DNA from: an uncultured Sphingobacteriales bacterium
GTDB taxonomy: Bacteria > Bacteroidota > Bacteroidia > Chitinophagales > Chitinophagaceae
Length of the DNA: 64,000 nt
NCBI GenBank assembly: GCA_937991535.1
Contig: CALKHN010000112.1
Coordinates: forward strand, 1-64,000
Reading direction: 5' to 3'
The notes beneath the pieces were generated by a model, which saw only the letters and a list, made by a program, of their open reading frames with translations, had not been told where the DNA came from and ran no database searches. Below, piece by piece: positions 16,201 to 25,098 of this stretch. A program made the position numbers and the translations under genes. Each line of letters starts with the position of its first letter. Positions within the stretch are counted from its first letter, which is position 1.

Positions 16201-17346
16201 TTAACAGGTTTTGAGCCACTGGCTGGCCTTCTGTAATATATCGGTATCCAGTTCATGTACTTCTTCCCCGCTGCCAATAGATTGAAGCAGCATAATGGTT
16301 AATTGTCCGCCCAAATGTTCCCGGAATTCATTCAGCCCTTTCAATACCGGGCTTCCCTCATTTTGTATATCCATCAGGGGGTGGGTAACCGAAAAACCAA
16401 GCGATTTCAATACTTCAACAATGGTTTTGGCATCTGCTTCTTCCAGTCTTCCCGACAAAAACGAGTAGGCACTATCGAGCGCAATGCCCATTGCCACCGC
16501 TTCGCCATGACGGATGGTGAAATCCGAAAGCTGTTCCACTTTGTGAGCGCTCCAGTGCCCAAAATCGAGGGGGCGTGAGGATCCCATCTCAAAAGGATCG
16601 CCACCGGCTATATGCTGCAGGTGCAGTTCGGCGCATCTTTTAATGAGATATTCCATGGCTCCCATATTCCTGCTGGCCAAAAGCGCAGCATTCGCTTTAA
16701 GCCATTCAAAAAAAGCCCGGTCTTTAATCAGCGCTACCTTCACTGCTTCCGACATGCCCGAGCGCCATTCTTCATTGCTTAATGTGGTTAAAAAAAAGTG
16801 ATCATTGAATACCGCCACCGGGGGAGTAAACGTACCCAGAAAATTTTTTTTACCCAGGTAATTGATACCGTTCTTTACGCCCACACCGGAATCGTTTTGC
16901 GAAAGTACGGTAGTAGGTATACGTATATGCCGGATGCCCCGGTGCGATACGGCTGTTGCATACCCAACAAGGTCGAGCACAGCGCCACCGCCAATTGCCA
17001 CAATATAAGAATGCCTGTCTATGCCATGCGCATCAACAGCCTGCACAATGCGATAAAAATAGGTTTCGGTATTTTTAGCTTGTTCGCCACCCGGAATAAC
17101 CATGATATCTTTTACCAATGCAAAACCAGGTACGCCCGCGAAATAGTTTTTGATCTGCTCCTGCAACCGGGGATGATGGGTTGCTACACCTTCATCAATT
17201 ACAAAAAATATTTTCTTAGGAATATCCGTTGGGACTGCCTTTAAAAAATTTCGGAAAAGAAGATTGTCGGGCGAGAATAAATGATTGGTAAAAAAAACTT
17301 TATACTCAAATCGTACGCTGAATGTTTGCTCTATATGATCCATCAC
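16201..17346 (-). CDS. eboD: EboD: 3-dehydroquinate synthase-like sugar-phosphate cyclase
   Basis: 381 residues. The fold is the dehydroquinate synthase/sugar-phosphate cyclase family: NAD-binding GGGAVLDLVGY, PTTVLSQNDSGVGVKNGIN, and the zinc-binding region DFGHWSAHKVEQL with RHGEAVAMGI. Within an ebo cluster this is EboD rather than the shikimate-pathway AroB; no other early shikimate gene adjoins, and aroE lies 24 kb away. It probably cyclises a sugar phosphate other than DAHP, as in the 2-epi-5-epi-valiolone synthase relatives. That substrate statement is inference. Confidence 0.87.
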   Translation of the reverse strand: MMDHIEQTFSVRFEYKVFFTNHLFSPDNLLFRNFLKAVPTDIPKKIFFVIDEGVATHHPRLQEQIKNYFAGVPGFALVKDIMVIPGGEQAKNTETYFYRIVQAVDAHGIDRHSYIVAIGGGAVLDLVGYATAVSHRGIRHIRIPTTVLSQNDSGVGVKNGINYLGKKNFLGTFTPPVAVFNDHFFLTTLSNEEWRSGMSEAVKVALIKDRAFFEWLKANAALLASRNMGAMEYLIKRCAELHLQHIAGGDPFEMGSSRPLDFGHWSAHKVEQLSDFTIRHGEAVAMGIALDSAYSFLSGRLEEADAKTIVEVLKSLGFSVTHPLMDIQNEGSPVLKGLNEFREHLGGQLTIMLLQSIGSGEEVHELDTDILQKASQWLKTC

Positions 17347-17426
17347 GTTGTTGCTAAAATAGTACGGAAACAGGATATCACGTCATTTTAAAACTGTAAA
17401 AATAAGTTATTACCAAATCATTGCCA

Positions 17427-18329
17427 TCAGGTAACAGCAAATAGTTTTGCCATGAGCAGCGAAACCGGCAAAAGCAATAATATAAGCAGTGCAAAGTAAA
17501 TTGCGCCAAATGCGGCTGCCCATGCCGCATTCATTACAATCAATGCAATTACTCCCGCTTTTACCGCTTTACCAATCAACGGTGCGGCCGGGTTACGCAT
17601 GGCTTTTCGTAAAGGTGGAAATATCATTGCGCCGAATAACACAACAAAAATGGCGGTATACACTATATAATTATTGACAATTCCGATAGTTAATATACTG
17701 GCTATAACAATGGCGTACAGTAGCGCAGCGCTATACAGTGTACTTTTTTTGCCGCCATGCACTTCTCCCCTGCTGACCATGGTAACGGCAGCTATATATA
17801 TTACAGGTACTATGGCTAAAAAACCATACTGTGGTAAAACTGAAGGAAGAATGCTCATCCCTAATAATAAATTTAAGCCACGGCAAATGCCCATATTAAG
17901 CGGACCTAAAAACCTGCTATGTTTCATCCATTTGTCGTATACCACAGCACAAATAGCAATAGCAATGGATATCATTGCGGAAGAAGAGAACCAACCTGTT
18001 ATATGCACACTGGCAGCAGCGGCAATACCGGCCAACAGCAGGATGAGGCCAAACAAAGCAGCGGCATTTTTTGATACCAGCCCGCTGGGAATGGGCCGCT
18101 CAGGACGTTCTTTACTATCCAGTTCTGCATCAAATACATCATTCAAAACCACACCTCCTCCGTATAAGCAAATGGTGGAAACGAGGAGTAACCCAACAGA
18201 TTGCCATTGATACACATTTCCATCATCAACAACATACACTGCAATGGCAACGCCGGCCAGCACATCTGCAACAGCGGTAATGATATTCGCAGGCCGCATC
18301 AAACGCAAAAAACCAATCACCTTATCCAT
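17427..18329 (-). CDS. eboC: EboC: UbiA-like prenyltransferase
   Basis: A 300-residue integral membrane protein with eight or nine hydrophobic segments. The first aspartate-rich motif NDVFDAELDSKERPERPIPSG binds the prenyl diphosphate through magnesium. A second acidic site is near YDKWMKH. It should attach a prenyl chain to a cyclic acceptor in the inner membrane, which would make the ebo product membrane-linked. The eboB stop lies 8 bp upstream, and 80 bp separate it from eboD. Confidence 0.9.
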   Translation of the reverse strand: MDKVIGFLRLMRPANIITAVADVLAGVAIAVYVVDDGNVYQWQSVGLLLVSTICLYGGGVVLNDVFDAELDSKERPERPIPSGLVSKNAAALFGLILLLAGIAAAASVHITGWFSSSAMISIAIAICAVVYDKWMKHSRFLGPLNMGICRGLNLLLGMSILPSVLPQYGFLAIVPVIYIAAVTMVSRGEVHGGKKSTLYSAALLYAIVIASILTIGIVNNYIVYTAIFVVLFGAMIFPPLRKAMRNPAAPLIGKAVKAGVIALIVMNAAWAAAFGAIYFALLILLLLPVSLLMAKLFAVT

Positions 18330-18337
18330 GCCGTATT

Positions 18338-19324
18338 TTATCGAATAATGATGGAGCTTTTGTCTGTGCGGAGTTGTTGTCCTCCCCTGAGAATGGTATT
18401 CCCGCTGAATTTCAGACTTTGATCAATATTTTTTACAGTGGTAAAATCCGACTCATCAATCTGCCCGCTTTGTGCAAAAGCGGTAATCGCGTTCTGATAG
18501 GTAACCATGCGAATATCGGCATCACTGATGCCCATATCTTTCATAAGCGCCGCAGTTTTGGGTACTGCCAGCGGATCGCTGATGCCCCAGTCGGCTGCCG
18601 AATTGATCATGATTCGTTCTGTGCCATATTGTTTTACAATGCCTGCCATACGTTCATTACCCATTTTTGTAAAAGGATAAATGGTGAAGGCCGCCCAGAA
18701 ACCTCTGTCCAGCACTTCTTTCATCGTTTCTTCATTGTTATGGTCTACAATAACCATGGCCGGATCAAGGCCGTGCTCCAGGGCTATATCCATACTACGG
18801 GTAGTGCCTCTTTTTTTATCGCGGTGTGGGGTATGTATCTGCACAGGAAGCCCTGCTTCTTTTGCCAGGCCGAGTTGTAAGCGATAATACTTTTCTTCCG
18901 CAGGGGTTTGATCGTCAAAGCCAATTTCTCCCACGCCCACTACTCCTTCTTTATATACAAATAACGGCAGTATTTCCATTACCTGCTCTGCCAGAGCTTC
19001 ATTGTTCGCTTCGCGGGAATTTAAACCAATGGTACAATAATGTTTAATGCCGAACTGGGAAGAGCGAAAACGTTCCCACCCAATTAAACTGCTGTAATAA
19101 TCCCGAAAGGTATCAATACCTGTACGCGGTTGACCCAGCCAGAATGCCGGTTCAATAACGGCAACAATACCTGCATCAGCCATGGCTTCATAATCATCGG
19201 TTGTACGCGATGACATATGAATGTGCGGATCAAAAAATTGCATCCCTTTTATACGGTCAAGGTAAGATTTGTCAGGGGTTCCCGGCTGAAGGCCCTTTTC
19301 TGTAATGTTATTACTGCAACACAT
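18338..19324 (-). CDS. eboB: EboB: TatD-family metal-dependent hydrolase
   Basis: 328 residues of the amidohydrolase-like TatD family. Metal ligands are visible in FFDPHIHMSSRTTDDY, VGVGEIGFDD, PVQIHTPH, VIVDHNNEET and INSAADWG. Translation from the ATG at 19324 overlaps the end of eboA by 14 nt. An internal ATG at 19240 (MQFFDPHIH) would remove a 28-residue leader that is not obviously conserved, so the start is open. It is cytoplasmic; the substrate is unknown. Confidence 0.87.
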   Translation of the reverse strand: MCCSNNITEKGLQPGTPDKSYLDRIKGMQFFDPHIHMSSRTTDDYEAMADAGIVAVIEPAFWLGQPRTGIDTFRDYYSSLIGWERFRSSQFGIKHYCTIGLNSREANNEALAEQVMEILPLFVYKEGVVGVGEIGFDDQTPAEEKYYRLQLGLAKEAGLPVQIHTPHRDKKRGTTRSMDIALEHGLDPAMVIVDHNNEETMKEVLDRGFWAAFTIYPFTKMGNERMAGIVKQYGTERIMINSAADWGISDPLAVPKTAALMKDMGISDADIRMVTYQNAITAFAQSGQIDESDFTTVKNIDQSLKFSGNTILRGGQQLRTDKSSIIIR

Positions 19325-20204
19325 GATTTTTTATTTTTTCTGCCAGTATATTCCAGTTCAATTCACCCGAGGTAATGGAGGATTTAATACCAGGCATTTT
19401 ATTTAATAATTCTTGTGCAGGAGGATAATGGCTGTCGCTGCACGCCAGTGCGGCGGCTTCCCTTTCGAAATCATGTTCTGAGGAAGCCAAACGCTCAATA
19501 TCCGGAAAAATATCCGCGTTAATGAATTTCCCGGTGCAGCGCCAAATCTGCGGATTCACCGGGCGCTTTGCCGCCCATCTTTCGTGGGCGTAGTCGGACA
19601 ATGTTTTCGCTAAATCCGGATTGGCACGCTCATCCAGCCCGATGATTTGCTCAACCGGCTTCTCCGTAAAAAAAGCTTTCAGTACCAGTTGATTCCACGC
19701 CTGCTCATTTAAATAAGCGGCCGGGTAAGGATTGTTGCACATAATAGCCTCAAGTGCGGCGCCAATATTGCTTCGAACGCCTTCAGCACAACGCTTGCTC
19801 CACATTTCGGGATATGCCAGAACAGGCAAGGCCGAATACAACGCTACCAGTTCACCGACTTCGGCAGTTAAAAACAAATTTTCAATGGTTTGAAAATACC
19901 GGGCTTTGTCTGCGCTGTTCAACATGGCAAGCAACCATACCCTGCACAACCTGTCAATGGTCCATGACGCAATGGTTAAGCCCGCCCCTTCTTTGCGGAG
20001 CGCGCTTTCCTGTTCCTCCGTTACCCCAATGAGCGATTTACCGGTTTTACGGGGAACCGAAACAAAGGCAATATTAAACTGCCGGGAACCATCGGTTTGG
20101 GATACCTTATCGTTTAACCAATTCCAGACTTCGGGAGTTACATTTTGCCTGACAATTGCTGAAAGTAATATCTTTAACGCTTCAGACTGATAATGAGACA
20201 TCAT
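19311..20204 (-). CDS. eboA: EboA domain protein
   Basis: A 297-residue helical protein of the EboA family, marker and first gene of the ebo operon. Features are WLNDKVSQTDGSRQFNIAFVSVPRKTGKSLIG near the N-terminus and RVWLLAMLNS further on. No catalytic motif is recognised and its biochemical role is not established. A -7-like box at 20238-20245 lies 34 nt upstream of the ATG, so the operon probably starts here and runs through eboF without a break. Confidence 0.85.
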   Translation of the reverse strand: MMSHYQSEALKILLSAIVRQNVTPEVWNWLNDKVSQTDGSRQFNIAFVSVPRKTGKSLIGVTEEQESALRKEGAGLTIASWTIDRLCRVWLLAMLNSADKARYFQTIENLFLTAEVGELVALYSALPVLAYPEMWSKRCAEGVRSNIGAALEAIMCNNPYPAAYLNEQAWNQLVLKAFFTEKPVEQIIGLDERANPDLAKTLSDYAHERWAAKRPVNPQIWRCTGKFINADIFPDIERLASSEHDFEREAAALACSDSHYPPAQELLNKMPGIKSSITSGELNWNILAEKIKNHVLQ

Positions 20205-20237
20205 ATTTTCTTTAACCTGCTGCTATAATTAATAATA

Positions 20238-20245
20238 CAAAGCTA
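20238..20245 (-). promoter_or_regulatory. Possible -7 box for the ebo operon (TAGCTTTG)
   Basis: Matches TAnnTTTG on the minus strand, 34 nt before eboA. No convincing TTG -33 box is at the right distance, so this is tentative. Confidence 0.35.
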
Positions 20246-20320
20246 AGTAAGTATTAATGAATTTAACTTAACTGTAAATTTACAAATAAGATCGCCTTCA
20301 CCGAACATTCAATTTTTTAT

Positions 20321-20698
20321 ATGCTTTTATCTGTACTAAATATCATTTTCTTCATTGCATTTATATGGTTTGCCTGGTTGAATGTGAACGACAAAGATGC
20401 ATGGCTTTGGGTTAGTATTTATATGATTGCCGCCATTTTGTGCGGTTTGGCAGCTTTTAAATATTATTATCCCGCTATTTATTTACCGGTTATGGGTTTT
20501 TATTTGGTATATGCCATTGTTCTTTTCTTTAAAAAAGATGGTGTTTGGGACTGGATAACAAAATACAAAATACAAAATATTGCAGCAACTATGCAAGCTA
20601 CCAGGCCATATATTGAAAATACAAGGGAGTGCTTTGGATTGCTTATTATTACCGGAGCACTGCTGATTAATTTACTGGCGGGTTACCGGATACATTAA
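20321..20698 (+). CDS. TMEM220-like membrane protein (copy 1)
   Basis: 125 residues with four predicted membrane helices. Motifs are WLNVNDKDAWLW at the end of helix 1, KKDGVWDWIT between helices and ENTRECFGLLI before the last helix. These match the TMEM220 family of small membrane proteins found in bacteria and animals; function unknown. A second copy at 37550-37933 shares the layout and keeps the more canonical YNDPDPWLW. The Dabb gene follows after 45 bp on the same strand. Confidence 0.72.
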   Translation: MLLSVLNIIFFIAFIWFAWLNVNDKDAWLWVSIYMIAAILCGLAAFKYYYPAIYLPVMGFYLVYAIVLFFKKDGVWDWITKYKIQNIAATMQATRPYIENTRECFGLLIITGALLINLLAGYRIH

Positions 20699-20743
20699 AT
20701 ATAAATTCCTTCATCAGCCTGATTAATTTTCAAAACCGAGTTC

Positions 20744-21043
20744 ATGATCCGTCATACTGTAGTATTTACATTAAAATACCCAAAGGATTCCCTGGAAGAA
20801 AAAGCATTTTTAGATGCCACTTTACATTTGGAAAAGATACCCGGTGTACAACATTTTGAAAGACTGAAACAAACCAGTAAAAAGAACAGGTTTGATTTTG
20901 GATTATCTATGGAATTCTCCGGACAAAAAGCATATGAATCGTATAATAATCATCCCATACATACCGAATTTATTCAACAACACTGGATACCGGGCGTAGA
21001 AGATTTTTTGGAAACGGATTATGAGCCGTATTTTCTAACATGA
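20744..21043 (+). CDS. Dabb (stress-responsive alpha/beta barrel) protein
   Basis: A 99-residue single Dabb domain: MIRHTVVFTLK at the first strand, then LEKIPGVQHFERL, FDFGLSMEF and a helix YESYNNHPIHTEFI ending in VEDFLETDY. Such ferredoxin-like dimers bind small hydrophobic ligands or act as simple cyclases or hydrolases; no role can be assigned here. It ends 11 bp from the convergent methyltransferase gene. Confidence 0.85.
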   Translation: MIRHTVVFTLKYPKDSLEEKAFLDATLHLEKIPGVQHFERLKQTSKKNRFDFGLSMEFSGQKAYESYNNHPIHTEFIQQHWIPGVEDFLETDYEPYFLT

Positions 21044-21054
21044 GTCTGTAAGCT

Positions 21055-21528
21055 TCATATCCATCTTCTTACTTTCTTTTTATACTGCAGGTAATCGTTA
21101 CCGAAAGTTCTTTGGAGGTAATGTTCTTCTTTCTTTATTACGTATAACTGAACCGCCATTATAAGCAGGGGTATCACTATGAAGGTCCACCAGTTGCCTT
21201 TTAAAAAGCCAATGCCACTGTACAATAGCAACATACCCAGGTACATGGGATTGCGGGTAAAAGCATAAATCCCGCCAGTTTGCAGGGAGTGAGCCGGCTT
21301 AACGGGGACCAGGGTATTTTTGGAAACAAGAAATCTCCATACTGCAGACAGTAAAACCAATATGCCTGCAGCAAGTAAAATCCAGCCAGCCGTTATAGTC
21401 ATAGCTGTTTCTCCAAAAAGGCCTTTCAATGGAACGACTCTTTGCAATGCAACAGCCAAAAAGAAAAATGCCACATAAATTAACGGCGGTGGTATATATA
21501 CGCCGGGATGATCTTTCTTTTCCATCAT
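21055..21528 (-). CDS. ICMT/PEMT-like membrane methyltransferase
   Basis: A small polytopic protein with four membrane helices and the C-terminal signature of isoprenylcysteine carboxyl methyltransferase and phospholipid methyltransferase: GGIYAFTRNPMYLGMLLLY, then KKEEHYLQRTFGNDYLQY. It should transfer a methyl group from SAM to a lipid-linked substrate. I place the start at ATG 21528 (MMEKKDHPGVYIPPP); reading from 21588 adds a 20-residue leader not seen in the family. REP-like hairpins lie upstream. Confidence 0.8.
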   Translation of the reverse strand: MMEKKDHPGVYIPPPLIYVAFFFLAVALQRVVPLKGLFGETAMTITAGWILLAAGILVLLSAVWRFLVSKNTLVPVKPAHSLQTGGIYAFTRNPMYLGMLLLYSGIGFLKGNWWTFIVIPLLIMAVQLYVIKKEEHYLQRTFGNDYLQYKKKVRRWI

Positions 21529-21601
21529 CAAAATTAAATCAATTTCGCCCTTATGGCAAAGTAAGGCTGTATTCCAAAATTGTGGCATTGCTTTGCTTCA
21601 T

Positions 21602-21660
21602 GTGGGCGGTGAATACACCGCCCACGGCAGGCTGCCCTGGCTGGTGTCTTCACCAGCCAG
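21602..21660. repeat. Cluster of REP-like hairpins
   Basis: Three palindromes side by side. GTGGGCGGTG/AATA/CACCGCCCAC (21602-21625) and CTGGCTGGTG/TCTT/CACCAGCCAG (21637-21660) each have perfect 10-bp stems and the GGTG-N4-CACC core. Between them sits GGCAG-G-CTGCC (21626-21636). Arms differ between copies but remain complementary. This is a BIME-like arrangement. No T-run follows, so it is not a standard terminator. Confidence 0.7.
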
Positions 21661-21746
21661 CGACAAAGTACGCTGTATTTCCGACCGGTTGAATCATGTC
21701 TACTTTTTTTATTTTACACAAAAAATCCCTTACGTTTTACAAAGCG

Positions 21747-21947
21747 CTATTTGGTTTCAAATGCATTGGCTGAGCCATCGGATTCCTGCTCGTCAATATG
21801 CGTCTTTTTATCACTTTCCTTTTCATGCTCAACGTCAATGGGCGCATTGATCCGTTGCGCCATTTCACCAATGAAGTCTTTATCTTGTGTTGCCGGGGCG
21901 GGTTGCTTTTTTGGGGAAAGAGATTCCGCAGGTTTCTTGTTACGCAT
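21747..21947 (-). CDS. Small hydrophilic hypothetical protein
   Basis: 66 residues (MRNKKPAESLSPKKQPAPA...), highly charged, without membrane segment or cysteine. The part after residue 25 (FIGEMAQRINAPIDVEHEKE) looks like a folded or helical segment with a disordered tail. I do not recognise a family. The amino-acid pattern fits a coding sequence better than the overlapping frames on the other strand, but nothing else proves expression. Confidence 0.45.
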   Translation of the reverse strand: MRNKKPAESLSPKKQPAPATQDKDFIGEMAQRINAPIDVEHEKESDKKTHIDEQESDGSANAFETK

Positions 21948-22005
21948 GCAAAAATCATTTTAAAGGGTTTCTAATATTTTCATCACTAACCAAAGGTAAC
22001 CTTTA

Positions 22006-24414
22006 CTAAAACCTGTACGATACGGTAGCTATAAACTGTCGCGGCGGTATAGGATTGATACTGTAATTCTCGTGCACATAATAATTATAGGTATTGGTGA
22101 GGTTGGAAAGCTTCGCGAGTAAGGAAATCTTTTTAAAAGAATAACCTGCTGTAAAATCAATTGTAGTAAATCCATCCACGGGTATCAGCCTTGAATAATT
22201 TTGAGACTGCTGATGGGTATTATTCCATCCCGCATTGCGTTTGCCAACATAAAACACAGATGCTCCTACTTTAAAACCCTTTAAACTGTTATTGAAGCTG
22301 TAAAAAATGCTTGCATTGGAGGTATGGGCAGGTGTGTTAACCAGTCTTTCCCCTTCTACATAGCTCCCTTTTGTGTCGGGGGTTTTTGTGTAACGCATAT
22401 TATTATAGCTGTACCCCGCTATAATATCCAGCCCTTTTGCAGGATGGCCGGTAATATCCAGTTCAATACCATCGCTGGTCGTTTGTCCTACCAGTTCTTT
22501 TAACGCGGTATTATTATTAGGGGTAACGCCATCTGCTTGAAACTGTGCTGTTTGGGCCAGATTGTTGTTGATGATGCGGTAAACGGTAATATTTACTGAT
22601 AATAATCCTTTGAGAAAATCATTCTTTACACCCAGTTCAAACTGGTCAATCAGGGAAGGTGAAAGCGCATTGCCAAATACATCGGTACCGCTGTTTACAG
22701 AAAAAGAATTGCTATAGCTTGCAAAAACCGCTGTATGTGAAAGTGGTTTGTATACTATGCCAAACCGTGGCGAAAAGGCCTGGTCGCTTTTACCGCTGCC
22801 TTTTGCTGCGCTGTCTTTCGCCAGGTAAGTAGTTTGAGCAGCCTGCGAATTTTGATATGACCAGCGTACGCCTGCCAGCAATTTTAACTGATTTGAAATG
22901 CTGATCAAATCCTGCACATATGCGCCAAAACGATTAACGGGCGTTTCTATCCTTGTTGTTTTCGCTGCATCCGGTATATCTGTACGCTGGATAAATTTTG
23001 AGTGATCCAGTATATTAATGGTGTCGTAGGTTTTGGGATTACCGAAGGTGTAGCTGGTGGTAAAATACTTATCGGCATCCACACCTGCGAGCAATGTATG
23101 ATCTATTTCACCGGTTTTAAATTTCCCCGTCACATCTGCCTGGCCGAGGTAATAATTTTCATCAGAATTAATTTTATTCAACGGACGAACCCAGTCGCCG
23201 TTTGCAGCAGCCTGTATTCTTTCCGTTGAGTAATAATCTCTTTTGTACAACTGGTAAGAACCTGTCAGGTTAAGGTTCCATGCATCGCTGAATTGGTGTT
23301 TTAAAGTAGCGGTAGCTGTTGCCTGCCTGGCTTTATTGTATTGCCATGAAACACCCTGGAAAACAGAACGCGGCACATCGGCTATGATGGTATTGTCTAA
23401 AGACCCGGTTCCGAAGTCGGGGGTAAACTCATGCGTCAGGTAATCGGCCTGCACCAGTAAACTGGTTCTTTTATTTATATTAAACAATACCGAGGGATTG
23501 ATATAATACCGTTCAGAATTTACCTGGTTGCGGTAGCTTCCGGCATTTTCGTAAGTGCCATTGAGCCGCACAGCTATTTTAGATGATACCGGTCCATATA
23601 CATCAAATGCAGGCTTGTATAAATCATAGCTTCCTGCCCGCATGGAAACTTCTCCCCCAAATTCAAACTTTGGCTGTTTGGTAACCATATTAATGATTCC
23701 CCCGGGAGCAACACTGCCATATAAAATAGCGGCGCTGCCCTTTAGTACTTCCACTTTTTCAAGAGAGCTTATTTCCGGCATTACGCCTGAATTTACTCTT
23801 GCACCATTTTTATACATATTATCGTTAGAAAAACGATAGCCGCGTGCTGAAAAGGTTTCCTGTGTACTGGCCCTGGTGGTAGACAGGTAAACCCCATTTA
23901 CATTCCTGATTACATCACTCAGCCGCTGAGCCTGCTGGCTCCGGATAATCGTTTGCCCGATTACCGCAATACTTTGCGGCAGATCCATTGGCGCAACAGG
24001 TAGTTTTCCTACTGAAACCGGTTGCAGATTGGGACTTCTTCTGCCTTCGATAACAATTTCATTCAACTGCCTGGCCGTTTCCTTAAAAGTAATTTCCAGT
24101 TCCACATCCCCATCTTCCCCAATATTTACCTGTTTTTCCTGGGTTTGCAGGCCGGTATAAGAAATACGAATAATGTATTGCCCCGGCTTTACATTTTTAA
24201 TGATAAAAAAACCTTCCTCATCGGTTAAAGTGGCAACTGTTGAATTTTTAATCTGAACAGTTACCCAGGCAGCCGGCTTGCCATCATGTGTCGTTACTTT
24301 CCCTTTTATGCGCCCATTGTATTCATCACCGGCATAAGCTGCAAAAGCAGTTGCACAACAAAAACAAATTACTATTAATCTTTTGGCCCAAAAACTTGTA
24401 GCTTTCCCTTTCAC
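22006..24414 (-). CDS. TonB-dependent siderophore receptor
   Basis: 802 residues. The signal peptide ends at AYAGD. Residues 35-115 are a carboxypeptidase-regulatory-like domain (GKVTTHDGKPAAWVTVQ). The plug starts near 130 and carries MDLPQSIAVIGQTIIRSQQ, RLSDVIRNVNGVYLSTT and YGSVAPGGIINMVTKQP, the signature of ferric-siderophore receptors of the FhuA/FecA type. The barrel contains ELGVKNDFLKG and ends FIATVSYRF. It imports a ferric siderophore with TonB energy. No siderophore synthesis or inner-membrane ABC genes are near. A -7 box lies 71 nt upstream. Confidence 0.93.
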   Translation of the reverse strand: MKGKATSFWAKRLIVICFCCATAFAAYAGDEYNGRIKGKVTTHDGKPAAWVTVQIKNSTVATLTDEEGFFIIKNVKPGQYIIRISYTGLQTQEKQVNIGEDGDVELEITFKETARQLNEIVIEGRRSPNLQPVSVGKLPVAPMDLPQSIAVIGQTIIRSQQAQRLSDVIRNVNGVYLSTTRASTQETFSARGYRFSNDNMYKNGARVNSGVMPEISSLEKVEVLKGSAAILYGSVAPGGIINMVTKQPKFEFGGEVSMRAGSYDLYKPAFDVYGPVSSKIAVRLNGTYENAGSYRNQVNSERYYINPSVLFNINKRTSLLVQADYLTHEFTPDFGTGSLDNTIIADVPRSVFQGVSWQYNKARQATATATLKHQFSDAWNLNLTGSYQLYKRDYYSTERIQAAANGDWVRPLNKINSDENYYLGQADVTGKFKTGEIDHTLLAGVDADKYFTTSYTFGNPKTYDTINILDHSKFIQRTDIPDAAKTTRIETPVNRFGAYVQDLISISNQLKLLAGVRWSYQNSQAAQTTYLAKDSAAKGSGKSDQAFSPRFGIVYKPLSHTAVFASYSNSFSVNSGTDVFGNALSPSLIDQFELGVKNDFLKGLLSVNITVYRIINNNLAQTAQFQADGVTPNNNTALKELVGQTTSDGIELDITGHPAKGLDIIAGYSYNNMRYTKTPDTKGSYVEGERLVNTPAHTSNASIFYSFNNSLKGFKVGASVFYVGKRNAGWNNTHQQSQNYSRLIPVDGFTTIDFTAGYSFKKISLLAKLSNLTNTYNYYVHENYSINPIPPRQFIATVSYRF

Positions 24415-25098
24415 TTTAGTCTTTTTTTTATTATGAGATTGAATATCCTATTCGTTTCAACTGACAGGCAACTTTTAAACGCAACAAAGATATTTTCCGC
24501 CTTGCCGTGCCGTTTACGTTAACAGGAAAAATGGTTACGTAATAAGGAAATTCAGGAGAATAAAAAGAACCAGGAAATTTCCTTTACCCCGGTATACGAC
24601 TGCAGGCTTCTGACTGCGGCGGACAAACGGGTTAATATTTCAATCCACGAAATCATTATTTGAAATAAATGGTAGTATTGCAAAAAACCGTACCTGGCTT
24701 TTCTATACCAATGGGCTGCTATAAATCTATTACTTCAACCTCATCATAAAGCTTACAAAATGGATTGTGTTTTTATGCAAAATGTGAGGAAAAAATTCCA
24801 CAACCTGTTTAAGATTTTAATTTATAACTGGTAAAAACAGGTTAAGTATAAAACGCATTAGAAATACCGGGTAGCAATAGCTGATTTTTTTTATCAGGCG
24901 TTTTGTCGTATAATAAGCGTTGCAGAGCCATGCCGGCAAGGTTAAAATCTTTTCACTACCTTTTGCATGGTTGTACATTTTTTGAGTAGCACCCAGGCAA
25001 ATTTTACGAAACCTGCCCAAAGAAGTGAAGGCATGATTATTGGCTCATAAAGACGAACCACGCGGGGGTTGGCTTAAGCAAAAAATTTATCATCGAAA
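24415..25098. other. Intergenic region, 684 bp, no gene seen
   Basis: Divergent upstream regions of the siderophore receptor and the glucan synthase. Visible elements are the -7 box at 24485-24492, a perfect 12-bp palindrome AGGAAATTTCCT at 24572-24583 and a 9-bp inverted repeat AACCTGTTT/AAACAGGTT (24802-24810 with 24835-24843, 24-nt loop). A 67-codon minus-strand frame at 24817-25020 shows no protein-like features. No heptamer array is present. Confidence 0.5.
24485..24492 (-). promoter_or_regulatory. -7 box (TATCTTTG) of the siderophore receptor
   Basis: A perfect TAnnTTTG match on the minus strand, 71 nt upstream of the start codon. The -33 element is not evident, and no clear Fur-type palindrome was recognised over it. 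Confidence 0.45.

Noticed and set aside
16201..17346. Annotation of the dehydroquinate-synthase-like gene as aroB
   Set aside because: Its place inside a full ebo operon makes EboD the better name; AroB function is not excluded by sequence alone.
24817..25020. Minus-strand 67-codon frame in the large intergenic region
   Set aside because: No signal peptide, domain or coding-like composition; it overlaps an inverted repeat.
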